From assembly GCA_025024175.1 (NCBI GenBank), contig QCXZ01000137.1, forward strand, positions 81,406,680 to 81,470,679: DNA of 64,000 bases, given 5' to 3'. Made by a program: the position numbers and the translations under genes. The notes beneath the pieces were generated by a model. It did no database searches. It worked only from the letters and a program-made list of their open reading frames with translations, and had not been told where the DNA came from. The stretch is from Rhyzopertha dominica. Taxonomy: Eukaryota > Arthropoda > Insecta > Coleoptera > Bostrichidae. This document shows positions 23,434 to 34,486 of this stretch, piece by piece. Numbering within the stretch: the first letter of the stretch is position 1; each line of letters starts with the position of its first letter.

Positions 23434-25704
23434 GTAATGCAACTCTCTTACCGTTTTTACAACCCTGCAATACTATTTACCCTTCATTTACAGGCACAGT
23501 TGGAACGGCACGCGACCCCTCATAAATCAAACCCTCTCTTCGTGATTTTGCGAATTTCCAGTGCCGGCTTTAAGCCGTTTTAAAACTCGTTTTTTGTTTG
23601 TGTAGTGTATATTATTCTAAGTAGTTTTTAATCATTCGGTTAATAAGAGGTTTTACATCGATCGTTTTTAATTACGTCTCAAAATGAATTGTACGCAGTG
23701 GTAGCAACATTATTTTGCACAAGCAAAGTATATCTAGTTATAATGAAATTTGTAATCTAACTAGACAACATGCACATCTGAGCATTTTTTAATATACAAA
23801 GAAAAATCTCGCATTCCTAAATATTTTTATTTTGATTTTTAACATTCCTGTAATATTTATATCCTGTGAATATGTTGAATGCTGTGCTAGCCGGAAATTA
23901 TAAACAATACATTTTAATATTTTTACAATCTTTTAACTATTGAAAACATGCGGTTAACGGTGAACATAACTAAATATGTAAATAAAAGACAAGTATTTTA
24001 AAAGCAAATAATAAAAATATATATCTTTATCTAAAGCTCTATATACAAAAAAAAAATAATTCCATACATCTATTATATTTTTACAAAAAAGTCTAACAAG
24101 TTTACACCGACATAACTTAAATATATTAATTATTATCATCATCACTACTGTCAAATTCTGAATCACTGCTAGCATCATCATTAACAAGTATTATAAAATT
24201 TTGAAAATTTGGGGATACATAGCTATTTTCAATTTCAATAACATGCTTAATACAGCTTTTCCACAGTTCTTTCGTTATACTACTTACCTTTCTACGCACT
24301 AAATCTACAATTCCCAAACTTAAACGCGTACATGTATGGTTTCTTCGTATTCCTTTTTTAAGCGTACTCCACACTAATTCTATTGGGTTTATGACGCAAT
24401 AATACGGTGGCAAACGCATAACTATACGTCCATGTCCTTTCGCTAGTTCATCAACTGGATATTGTTTAGGTATGTTGAGATTTTTTATTATTGTCAACAG
24501 ATCTTTTTTGGTAACTTTTCCATCCGGAATTGAATTTTATTCTTTTTCGTGTAATCAATTATTTCTATTTTTTTGTAGCTAATGTTGGCGCCTTGTTCAT
24601 TAATTTTGAATGATAACTCGCGTTATCCATGACTATAACAGATCCTGGTGGTAGCCCTGGCAGTAACTGCTGCTGAAACCAAGTTTCAAAAAGTGCAGAG
24701 TCCATGTTGCAATGGTAGTCAGCAGAACAACTTTGGATCTGTTTCGCTGAGAGTAATAAGCTATTTTCCACCCATCTATCACTTCCTCCCTCATGAAAAA
24801 TTATAATTCTTTTTCCTCTCGAAGGTGGTGCTTGCAGAACGCGGTTATTTGTCCCATCTGTCAGACCATTTTTTATCAAGTCGTGGGTGTCGTACAACGT
24901 TTCATCCAAATATACGATATCACGATTTTCTTGGCGGTACCTTCTGATTTCGTTTATATAATCCCATCTCATTCTTTTTAGTCGGGTTGATTCCATTATG
25001 GACAAACGTTGGTTTAATGTACTATAATTAAAACCGATGCTCCTCAAGTATTTTCTGAACCACTCTTCGCAGTAACTTATGTCATATCCTAATTCCAAAA
25101 GTTTTAATTTCAGACTTGCCGTAGTTGGAACATTTTTTTCCTTATACATTTGGTAAATCACTTTTTTAATTTCTATTCCAAGCTCTTTTGATATATTTAG
25201 AAATTTCTCCGAATTGCGTGATTTTCTTGAATTGCCTTTATTTTCAATAATATATCTCACAGTCGTGTAGGGACACCAACCATTTCACTTGTCACTTTTA
25301 ACGTAGCACAGCACTCTTTTTTTTAACAAAAAATTGTATACATTTCTTATGATTTCTTTGGCATCTTGGGTAAGGTAACGACGATTCCTCTTGTTTTCTT
25401 CATTTTGCACTTCCATGTCAGCGTCAGCAACTTAATTCTGAGAGGTAGTTGGAGCAGCTTTTTCCCAAGGACGGAACATTTTTCGCTTCTCTTGTTTCGT
25501 GTACAGAAATACTAAGACTGAATGCTAGTTTTGACCGGTAGTGAACTTTATNTAATCCGACCCTGCTTAACCATCTTCCGAAAATCGAACCTAAATTTAT
25601 GGTAATCCGGTTATTTGCGGTAACTTGTGAGGGGCCGCCTGCTGTTCGAGGTGAAAGATAAATTTTATTGCAGGGTTGTAATAACGGTAAGAGAGTTGCA
25701 TTAC
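23434..25704 (-). mobile_element. Tc1/mariner-superfamily element with long DD~82E spacing (Sailor-like)
   Basis: A structurally complete element of 2271 bases. TIRs of 39 bases occupy 23434-23472 and 25666-25704 with a single mismatch; they begin GTAATGCAACTCTC and contain TTACAACCCTGCAATA. Both ends abut TA (23432-23433 and 25705-25706), the superfamily's target duplication. The minus-strand transposase fills 24126-25416. Counting through two small frameshifts, about 82 residues separate the second catalytic D from the E. Standard Tc1/mariner groups have about 31-41. This fits the DD82E 'Sailor' type known from animals. The near-identical TIRs argue for a fairly recent insertion. Confidence 0.85.
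24126..25416 (-). pseudogene. DDE_3-type transposase, frameshifted (DD~82E)
   Basis: The likely start is the ATG at 25416 (MEVQNEENKRNRRYLT), followed by a helix-turn-helix region ending TVRYIIENKGNSRKSRN. The main frame 25260-24565 holds the first aspartate in DIVYLDETLYDTHDL and the second in GSVIVMDNASYHSKL. The frame breaks near 24585 and again near 24530. Then 24497-24126 carries RLPPYYCVINPIELVWSTLKK, with the catalytic glutamate. The C-terminus is an acidic tail (DDASSDSEFDSSDDDNN). A further shift lies near 25325. Full length would be about 430 residues. All three catalytic residues survive, so inactivation is by frameshift only, and some shifts could be assembly errors. Confidence 0.82.
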
Positions 25705-25706
25705 TA

Positions 25707-27139
25707 TTCCTAGTGAAAAATAGTTATTCAGTTAATTTCAAAATCTCTGGACTGCTGGACTCCTAAGTAATTTCCTCAAACCTCAAACAATTTTTGTGTA
25801 ATCCCATCCAAAGAAATTGACAATTAATCTCATAGAGACCTTCACCCTACCATACAAACTAAAATCGTCTTCGCATCTCCGCATAATGCTTAAACTGGCT
25901 TTGTTGTTGTCGACACTTCTGTCCATATAAGCAGATCATCCGCGTCCGGTTGGACGACAGTGGAATAAATTTATTTTGCCATTCGTTTGCTCAGTGCTGC
26001 CACATGACACCTCGGTGCGGATGCTTTAATGACGCGGTCGTTGCATGGTTACCGTTAGTACTGTGTGGTGTACCTTCGCCTATACGTTAGTTTTACTGCA
26101 GTGTACCACACTAGTGTAATAAGCTGTGTCGCTTAGAAACGATACAACGAAATCAAAATGAGTTATTACTGGTTTCCTGAAATGGGACGGTAATCAACTT
26201 AACATTGTGCAAATCTTATTTTCTTATTCATTATTTCGTATCCCAAAATGTAGCTACTGTAACTGATTTTAATCTGGGACTCATATTGCCCTTATTATCA
26301 CATAATATGTATTAAACATGGAGATTTATATCGTTAGCTAGGCTAAATAACTGACCTAAAAGAAGGTACACCAATAATTGCCTTTTTTGTTGTTGTTTCT
26401 ATGTAAGATAGTTATCCAAATTTCATCTAATGTAATTTTATTGTTATATGTCGTGACCTTTCGCAGAAACAATAGAGTTATTTTTTCAGCTTGCTAGAAT
26501 TAATGCCCTCCACTTGTTTTTACAAAATAACACCACTTTTATTATGTATAGAACAGTATACACTTTTTAGTCATTCGAGTACTTATTATCTAAGGAATTC
26601 AATATATTATGTTGCTTGGTATAAAAAATAAGGGCACAATTCAAAGAAACCACGTAGAGAAGTAGGCAAGCAAATGCTTAAAGTGTAGTAAAAGTTCTAG
26701 TACCTTGGACACAATTAATCAACTTTCAAAATGATTATTTGGGGCAGCAATATGGGCTAAAACTGCTGGTATTTTATGATCACAATTGTCGCTATTAGAA
26801 TGACAAAATCTACACTGTTCATGAAGTACATGTGCGACGTCCTTAGAAGTTTAATAAATAAGGAGTTCCGTTAAAAATAACGTTTGGTGACGTTATTTCC
26901 CCTTCTTAGAACATTTTGCACTATTTAAATCGTCTCAAAATAAATCTCTTTTTAGATCTTGAGTTGTTGTTTCAGTATTTTTTTCTAACTTATAAATTGT
27001 ACAAAATCTATTTTGCTTATTGATGGTTAGCTTTTAACCTATCCATTTTCCCCTTCAGGACATTTCCTTTTAAATTTTAATCAAATTATAGTAACTGAAC
27101 ATCAAATAGTGTATATTAAGAGAAGAAAAAGAGCTTTTT
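25707..27139. other. AT-rich spacer, nothing recognised
   Basis: No recognised gene. Around 25990-26120 the DNA is somewhat richer in GC and contains an imperfect inverted pair GTGTGGTGTAC / GTGTACCACAC. I could not assign a function to it. Confidence 0.4.
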
Positions 27140-27560
27140 ATGAGACATAGTACCTTAAAAGCTTGTCACACGATGCCGCCACAAGCGAGATTCTTGTCAG
27201 TTGTTGCTGTCATAGGCTACCTGGGTAATTCCTCTACTTATCTGCGTATTTCTTTTATCTTCAAGGTTCAGCACGTTGAGTTCGCTGTGTCCGCCGCGGT
27301 ATGCGTAAAATTCTTGGAATACGTCCATTTCGCTGCCTCCAAGTTCTCAGACGCTGCGAAATATGTGAGATCCTCCCATTAACAACGGAACCGGGAGAAA
27401 TAATTAATTGAGAAGGCTGCAGCCCTGCCGAGCGATTTTTTGCATACCTGGTTTTATTCGTATCGTCTATAGAAGACCAGGGGCTCCAGCCTGGAGGAAT
27501 GCCTGTAATGGAGCGCGCAGCTTTTCTTGTTTTTGTTTCGCAAAGCACTAAGAACCTACC
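27140..27560. other. GC-richer tract with opposing open frames
   Basis: Open frames lie on both strands (plus 27140-27382, minus 27261-27548). Neither has a recognisable motif. The minus frame is rich in Arg (RISHISQRLRTWRQRNGRI), a frequent artefact of reading GC-rich DNA. It could be an exon or conserved non-coding DNA. Confidence 0.2.
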
Positions 27561-27821
27561 ATACTTTGTTCTGTCATTCCTGTTCTTGTCTGTTTATAAA
27601 GAACGACATTTGGAGTACAAGTTTAGTACTTGTATAATATACAAATGCATGTTTGAGGAAACGGTTTACCAAGACATGGTAGTTGAAGAAAACTAATAAC
27701 AATGCTCAACCAACTCAAAGCAACTCTTGCTTCCAATGAAGATTTTCTTAGTTCCAGGACATTTTAATAGCCATACAGCCAAAAGCTAGTTCAAGCTGTT
27801 ATTTAAGCAAGTTATCTGAAC

Positions 27822-27834
27822 ATATCCTCATTTT
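27822..27834. repeat. Left target-site duplication of Penelope-like element
   Basis: ATATCCTCATTTT, repeated exactly at 29551-29563 on the other side of the element. Confidence 0.85.
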
Positions 27835-27987
27835 AATAAGATAATATTTTGTCGGATAGATCGCTGTCTCTTGAAAACACTGACAAAAAATTAATAGTCT
27901 GACGTTTCGATTACACCTGTAATCTTTGTCAAAGACGAAGAACCTCAAAATTTGCCTGACACAAGTTCAAACAAAATTTTGAAAGTA
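27835..27987. repeat. Left inverted arm of Penelope-like element
   Basis: Reverse complement of 29366-29518 over 153 bases with about one mismatch. It contains the reverse of a small stem-loop, GATTAC-AGGT-GTAATC, followed by GAAACGTC on the opposite strand (see findings on a hammerhead-like motif). Confidence 0.88.
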
Positions 27988-28436
27988 CTTTCATCAAAAA
28001 TTCTTCACACTTTATCGATATTATAAAAGGTTTAAGTATTTCAGAAGGTGATATTTTGGTTAGTTTTGAAGTGGTTTCTTTATTTACGAAAGTACCCATT
28101 CCTGAAACGATAGATACCATCAAATCCAAGCTTAATAGCGATCCCTTAGGTAATACGATAGCCAGATTATCCGAACATTGTTTAAAATCTACTTATTTCT
28201 TATGGAACGATAATTTTTATGAACAAAAATCAGGTTGTGCAATGGGTTCACCTCTAAGTCCTGTAGTAGCCAATTTGTTTATGGAAAATTTTGAACATGT
28301 AGCGATAAACAGTTTTCATCTTAAACCAAAATGTTGGTATAGGTACGTAGATGACACTTTTGTTATTTGGCCCCATGGTATAGAACAGCTGGGTAGGTTT
28401 CTAAATCATTTGAACAGTCAAAATCCCGACATATAA
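27988..28436 (+). pseudogene. Penelope-like RT, motif A to C, 5'-truncated
   Basis: The RT core begins without an initiator just inside the left arm. Motif A reads ILVSFEVVSLFTKVPIP; the expected catalytic aspartate (SFDVVSLFT) is a glutamate (GAA). Motif B is GCAMGSPLSPVVANLFM and motif C is WYRYVDDTFVIWP. A TAA at 28434-28436 interrupts the same frame that continues into the endonuclease; it is one transition away from CAA (Gln), the residue expected before FTMELE. The N-terminal RT blocks are absent. Together, the D-to-E change, the stop and the truncation mean this copy cannot make an active RT. Confidence 0.85.
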
Positions 28437-28442
28437 TTTACT

Positions 28443-29237
28443 ATGGAATTAGAAAGCAATGGTAGTTTACCTTTCTTGGATGTCAAAATTTACAGAACAA
28501 ACACTGGACAGTTAGGACACAAGGTTTACAGAAAACCAACACACACAGACAGATATTTACATGCCACATCTCACCACCCTCCTTCTCAAAAGAATAGTCT
28601 TATTAGGACGTTATTTGTTAGAGCACAAAGGATATCAGACGAAAGTTCTGTACAAAAAGAAATATATTATCTTAAATCAGCGCTAATGAGAAATGGTTAT
28701 AGTAGTAAGAATATTTGGTCAGTTTTTAATAAAAGTGCTCATCCAAATCAAGTAAATTCTCAGCCACGACAAAGTAAATTGAAGTTGAGTTTGCCTTATG
28801 TACAAGGCCTTTCGGAAAAATTAAAGAGGATGCTTAGAAAACATGATATTTTAGTTGTTGATAGTACATATAATAATTTAGATAAAATTTTAAGTTCTAC
28901 TAAAGATAAAGTACATTTGGAGAGTGAAGGTGTTTACAAAATTACTTGTTCTTGCGGAAAGTGTTACATAGGTCAAACAAAAAGAAAAGTAGGTACGCGT
29001 TTGAAAGAACACATACGTGCTACTAGGTTGCAACAGATAGATAAATCTTCCGTAGCTGAACACTCATATTTGACTAGACACATGATTGATTTTGATAAAA
29101 CAAAAATTTTACATAGAGAAAAATATTATCACAAACGTCTAATAAAAGAAGCTATAGAAATTTGTAGGAATACTAATAATTTTAATAGGGATTGTGGAAA
29201 TTATGAGTTAGGTGACATTTGGAAGGCTATTTTGTAG
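28443..29237 (+). CDS. Penelope-like RT tail plus GIY-YIG endonuclease
   Basis: In frame with the RT block and separated from it by a single stop codon. Residues 1-60 are the RT tail (SLPFLDVKIYRTNTG, then GHKVYRKPTHTDRYLHA). A linker follows, then the GIY-YIG domain at about residues 160-245: GVYKITCSCGKCYIGQ, KRKVGTRLKEHIRA and SSVAEHSYLTRHMIDF. The G-Y pair, the CYIGQ strand, the arginine helix and the AEH block are all present. In full elements this nuclease nicks target DNA for integration. The open frame continues to a normal stop (GDIWKAIL). The ATG used here is internal to the polyprotein, so it is not a natural start. Confidence 0.86.
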   Translation: MELESNGSLPFLDVKIYRTNTGQLGHKVYRKPTHTDRYLHATSHHPPSQKNSLIRTLFVRAQRISDESSVQKEIYYLKSALMRNGYSSKNIWSVFNKSAHPNQVNSQPRQSKLKLSLPYVQGLSEKLKRMLRKHDILVVDSTYNNLDKILSSTKDKVHLESEGVYKITCSCGKCYIGQTKRKVGTRLKEHIRATRLQQIDKSSVAEHSYLTRHMIDFDKTKILHREKYYHKRLIKEAIEICRNTNNFNRDCGNYELGDIWKAIL

Positions 29238-29365
29238 TTATCTTTTATCAAGTAGTTCGTGTATATCTAGTAGGTAGGTAGTTCCTTTTTCATCGTTAGG
29301 TTCCTTTTTTATCAGGTTGGCACGTTGTTTCTATGACGTCTCGCTTCCTTGGTGATTTGTTTTTT

Positions 29366-29518
29366 TACTTTCAAAATTTTGTTTGAACTTGTGTCAGGCA
29401 AATTTTGAGGTTCTTCGTTTTTGACAAAGATTACAGGTGTAATCGAAACGTCAGACTATTAATTTTTTGTCAGTGTTTTCAAGAGACAGCGATCTATCCG
29501 ACAAAATATTATCTTATT
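29366..29518. repeat. Right inverted arm of Penelope-like element
   Basis: Partner of 27835-27987. It follows the GIY-YIG stop by about 130 bases and contains GATTACAGGTGTAATC then GAAACGTC in the plus sense. Confidence 0.88.
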
Positions 29519-29550
29519 ATATTATGGACGCTGAAAGCATTCACCCTCGT

Positions 29551-29563
29551 ATATCCTCATTTT
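29551..29563. repeat. Right target-site duplication of Penelope-like element
   Basis: Exact copy of the 13 bases at 27822-27834. The pair defines the element ends. Confidence 0.85.
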
Positions 29564-31009
29564 GTTCAGCTTTAAGTGATAATAGGAGGTTCATCAGGGT
29601 ATTCTTAGTAGAATAATTTATCAGGATTGCTAGAACTGTCAAATTATGCTTAATTTTTTCCTTACTTCAAGAATAAACCTGAGAGGGGTCGCAAAGAAAA
29701 GTCTATTTACTTATTCTATGTTTTATTTTGCCACCACGCTGAACATTTGTAGGATTAGAATTACAATCATACTCCTTCCATACGTTTCTTCATTTTAATA
29801 CAACCCTTATAGTTGAAACTTCAAAAGTGAACTATACCGCGGTTACATTAATTTCGTAATGCTGTTAAATACACCTGGCAGCAGTTACCAACACCGTGTA
29901 TAGGGTTTCAAGGGCGCACATAAACGCTTGACTGGTTTGTGTGTACAGACGGCTTCATGTTGGTTTTATTTGCCCACTCCGGGGGAAGCATTATATCAAA
30001 ATTAGGCACTGAATATTCTCACGCAACTCCCGACTGTATATTGTGGTGCGCTGCTTGATTATAGGCTCAATGCCTCCTAAATGATAGACCAACCAGCGTA
30101 AAGTGGTTGGGAGATACAAATAATACCTCATCATTTACATATTCGCATGTCGATATCGCAAGCATTTTCCTAAAATGCCATATGCCACTTCTTCGGTTCG
30201 ACGTGGAATTGGATGTATTTTTAGCACCTTATCAATTAATCTTCTGTATAACAATGAAAGAAATTAACCCAGCAATTGTTAGCATAACGAGTTACTAAAC
30301 AACGCAGTGGCGGACATACACAAAGAATAAACAGGACGTAAACTAGTTCTAATTACACCGTCGCTTTTCATGTCGGTGTAGATCCGCTGTCGATAAGGAA
30401 GTAGGTACAAAACAAGAACTCCATTCATCATAATAGGTGGTCTTCGCGTTATAATGTGACGTGATAAGCGGACCAGCTCGATTAATGTATAGTACCTCCA
30501 GTGAGAATCTATAGACCTGCGAATAGAACAATTTACAATTTATGAAATGCGCTATCGTAAATTTTATTAAGTGGAAACGTCTTATTGATATAGATCCTTC
30601 TTTTACTCGTTTCTCATTCTTGAGCAATCGAGTCAATCATTTCTAACTATGGCCGAATCGAACGTATTTGAGGGGTTTCGTGTGCTAACCATCGTAATTT
30701 TTAGGTCATGTGTCCTTCTAGGAACAGGACAAACTTTGTTCATCTGGTTGCAATAAAATATCCGGACCGAACTACAATAACCAAACCTACTACCTGAAAA
30801 AATTGTGAAAGCACTCCGAAACGAATAGGATTAACAAAATTTGTCCCTTTGTTGCAAAATAATGCGAAAATTTTATCTAAATATTCACTAAAACCAACAA
30901 TTTTGTACAGAGTTTCCAAGATAAAAATCACAAGGTATTGTCAAATAGATTACTTATTGGATAATGAATTAAAAAAAATATGACCTTATTTATATATTTC
31001 CTCTAATGA
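29564..31009. other. Spacer with a complex tract at about 29840-30110
   Basis: No gene was recognised. About 29840-30110 is GC-richer and non-repetitive, with CCAAC/GTTGG elements; it may be regulatory. Weak frames at 30107-30298 (plus) and 30349-30636 (minus) carry no motif. Confidence 0.3.
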
Positions 31010-31400
31010 TTCTTTCTAGAAATTGCCTCTTTTACTTTTAAACAGCTCCACAATAAAGTCCAAATTGGTAATATCTAGATGCCAAAGAAAGTTCATGTAC
31101 GTTCCGATCACTTTACCATTAAAAGGTCGATGAGAAAATCCCAAATATATTTCTGTTACAGTGACATGGTGCTTCATCATGTTGATACCATATTTTTACT
31201 AGTTCACTTGGTAGTTGTTCATCAAAAAAGTCTGAATCTGGTTATTTAATAATTGTAAGCATCTTTCTCCATTAATGTTATTTCGAAAAAAAGAATGATA
31301 TAACAATTCCGTGTTTCTAAATGCCATACCACACATTTAAATCAATATTCATTTCTGCTTCGGACAACAACTCTTTGTTGTGCCTTTTACAGTAACATTA
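31010..31400 (-). pseudogene. Mariner-like transposase relic
   Basis: The minus strand gives DLNVWYG near 31340, then ERCLQLLNNQIQTFFDEQLP, then WYQHDEAPCHCNRN with the second catalytic aspartate block (normally QQDGAPxH). After a shift, LDITNLDFIVELFK matches the third catalytic block (normally PDLTPLDFFLW). This order and the LDF ending fit the DD41D-type mariner-like elements present elsewhere in the window (51448 and 59022). Several stops and frame changes occur, and no TIRs were found. An old, dead fragment. Confidence 0.66.
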
Positions 31401-33294
31401 CAGTACCCTACACAATTTTTGGCCACTCATGAACCTAGACACCAATGAGGCAACTAAAATTTGACAGTATCATACTAAATATTTGTTCAAGGCTTCCAAG
31501 TTACAAAATTACCTTAACCTTTAAATTTTTCGGCCATATTTCATAAGATGCTTCACAATTTTCTCGCTGCATGTACTATAAAAAGACTGGTTTGCCGCCA
31601 GCACTTGTCGATCATCGCTAATCGAAACTAGTGCACAGAGACAAATGCAGGTGAAGCCAACGGTACACAGATGAACTTGCTCAATGCTGTCAACAGAGTT
31701 AAGAGTATCTCATTTGGTACACATGTGCCCGATAGTTCTTATTTGGAGTAGGCTTCTTTCTTTGTATACATGTTTCCATTGTGTGGATGTTTTATATGAC
31801 GTGTTGTTGGTATCGTTTTTGGTACTTCGTATGGACTCTAGTATTCTTGTCACTGTAAACCATTTATTTTTTGCAAAGGCTGTTTGATACTGTGGTATTG
31901 CTGCTACATATATTACTTAAATGTTAGTAGAACCTTATACTGTTCGCTTTGAAATTTATTTTGAACTCTCGCAAGTAAATTGAATCAATTCAATTGTTCA
32001 ATTTTTCGGACTGCCATGTTCATGTGTTAAAAGCCTCCATTGTGTTAGTGTACGAAAGCAGATTGATACGTGTCTGGTCTACTATATAAAACGCTACGAT
32101 ATTTTAAGCCCTTGAGACAGATTTTTTATATAGGTAAGGGATAACAATAATTCAAGAATGAATGTCTATAAAGATCCTTTTCACGTATATAATCATTGCT
32201 GTGTCTTTTTTAAAGAAAATAATGTTCATAATTGTGCCCTAAAAGTTTTAATAGAAGTAAATAATAACAATCTCAGGATTTTGTAACTCACATTTACATA
32301 ATTTTATGTCATCCTTTTTAGTTATAATATCCTGTAGCTCATTTACTGGTCCCAATAAGACTCAGGACCAAATATGTCGGCTCCTACACGAACCACGATT
32401 GGTGGAAACGGAAATCGTTTTTATCCTCCCCTTGATCATTGTAGATCAATTCTAATTGAAAACAGTTTACCAGAAAGTCCAATACGATTGCTGCATCCGC
32501 AAGATTTCCTGGATCATATTTCCTTTCGTATCTTCTATCTAAAATAAAAACAATAATAATTACTTTGGTGGTAGATATGCATATTAACAAAGAGTTGTTC
32601 ACCCTAGTATATATGAAACACTTCTTTACAAGGGTAATTAAAAAATTAAGAAAACTTATGGATTTGATTGTAATTTTTTAATCATTACTATGTATCTAAT
32701 ACGATTTTTAATTATAAATGGCGCTCATGCGCGTTGTTTTCGAAGCACCCCGTTTCGGCCAGTCCTTTTACGGCCGATATCCTTTNATGTCCGCGGCGCG
32801 TAACGGTAGGAAGAGACTCGGCGGCTGGCGCTACGAAGCTGACTCAACACGGAGGAGGTCAAGAATAGGTGTATGTCGCTTAGTGTGCCAATTTTGGAGC
32901 AACCAGGTTTTGTGCTTATACATGCGGGTAATATGTTATGACGGCGATGAATAATGCTTCGGCCGAAGACTTTTATGGGTCCCCGGGAGATTTATTTCAG
33001 ACGTAAACAAGAAGTTTTTCTAACAAGCGGCGTTTCTCCTACGCTGGATCCTCATCAAATGAAGTAACGGTAAAGGAATGGATGTGCACATTAGACGCAT
33101 TTGATGCTGCTTAAANAATATTACACCAGAAACATAATCATTATTAATACCTTTCTGCACTTCTGTATTCTTTTTGTGTGCTCTTCTTGCATGGATATTC
33201 TTATTATTTTCTGATCAACCTATACATTAACTAATAACTATTGATGCTACCATTCTCTTGATAAGTGATTTTAAACCCAGGCCCAGGGACCCCC
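31401..33294. other. Spacer, with a short GC-rich island near 32740-32880
   Basis: Mostly AT-rich and featureless. A plus-strand frame of 78 codons (32718-32954) spans a CG-rich stretch containing one N at 32786. It has Arg-rich composition (NGRKRLGGWRYEADSTRRRS) but no known motif. It may be an exon, part of a promoter island or chance. Confidence 0.3.
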
Positions 33295-33730
33295 TTAATA
33301 GGCCACACAAAGATTTGAGAGGGCTCCAGAAGTAGATTTTATATCTGGGGAGCCCTGCTGCCTTCTAAGGGCCCACAGAAAAAAAGTAGATATAATATAA
33401 CTGAACAACTGAACCGCCGAAATTTTTAATGACCCTGGGCTGCTTTGGAGTACTGCAAAACACTTAGGGATTAAAAATAATCGCTGTACAGATATCCCTT
33501 TGCACTTTCCTAATCCTAACGACATTAATCATTACTTTAGTTCTGTATTCTCAAGCCTTAATAATCGACGTTCAACCACTACTCATTATACTTCAACTAA
33601 ATACAAAGAAGACTCGGTATTCTCTTTAGTACCTCTTGACGATATTGAAATATAATATCTAAACTTAAGCTCTCCAGTCTTGGGTGGGATGACATTTCTG
33701 CGAAGATGATCAAATTTTGCTTGCCAAAAC

Positions 33731-34486
33731 TTGCTCCTCATATATATAGTTAATTGTTGCCTCGAAAGCGGTTACTTCCCAGTATCATGGAAAGCTTCCG
33801 CTATTAATCCCATTCCAAAAATAAACGATCCGGTTAACTTTAGTGACCTTCGTCCCATAAGTTTAGTGCCTACATTTGTAAAAATTATCGAGAAAGTTGT
33901 ACATCTGCAACTTTACAATTACGCATTAGAGAATAATATAATTTCACCGTTCCAATCAGGTTTTCAGAAAAATCAAAGTACTACCACGGCACTGTTGAAA
34001 GTCCTGGACGATATAATAAGAGAGCGTGATAAGGGCAACTGCACGGCTCTCGTTTTACTTGATTTCTCTAAAGCGTTTGACACAATCGATCATGAGCTAA
34101 TGTGTGCCAAATTGTCTTACTTTGGACTTGATGCAATCGCATGTAGATTTTTCGTGTCTTACTTCAAAGACCGCTTCCAAGTAGTTCGAGTTAATGGCCT
34201 TCTTTCGGATAAAGTGCCAGTTACTAGTGGTGTGCCCCAAGGGTCAGTACTGGGACCCCTTCTATATTTAATCTATACTCCCGATATATTTAGCCGTGTT
34301 AAATTTTCTAATATTCTAGGATATGTTGATGACTCCCAACTGTACCTATCCTTTAAGATGTGCGACACAACTACCGCATGCGAGCAGCTTAATTGCGATC
34401 TCGACTCCATCTCTAAATACAGCATAGAACACAATCTTAAAAAAATGCTGATAAATGTAAGGTCATATGCTTTGCGCCTGCTGTAA
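33731..34486 (+). pseudogene. Non-LTR RT domain (frameshifted)
   Basis: A 251-codon frame with the non-LTR RT series in order: SWKASAINPIPK (fingers), DLRPISLVPTFVKIIEK, SPFQSGFQKNQSTTTALL, motif A LVLLDFSKAFDTIDHEL, motif B TSGVPQGSVLGPLLYLIY and motif C ILGYVDDSQLYLS. Motif C is YVDD rather than the usual YADD of this group. The frame goes wrong in an A-rich run at about 34439-34447: the expected ADKCKVICFAPAV lies one frame over, so the last dozen residues here are out of frame. Another shift near 33740 separates it from the upstream linker. Not functional as it stands. Confidence 0.8.

Larger units (their letters stand above)
27835..29550 (+). mobile_element. Penelope-like retroelement with inverted terminal arms and 13-bp target duplication
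   Basis: A bounded element of 1716 bases. It is flanked by an exact 13-base direct repeat, ATATCCTCATTTT, at 27822-27834 and 29551-29563. Inverted arms of 153 bases lie at 27835-27987 and 29366-29518, with about one mismatch. The right side extends 32 bases beyond the arm (GGACGCTGAAAGCATTCACC). Between the arms lie the RT from motif A onward and the GIY-YIG endonuclease. The N-terminal part of the polyprotein is missing, so it is a 5'-truncated copy inserted as one unit with its left arm. The near-identical arms imply youth. Penelope-like elements are known for terminal repeats in either orientation. Confidence 0.88.
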
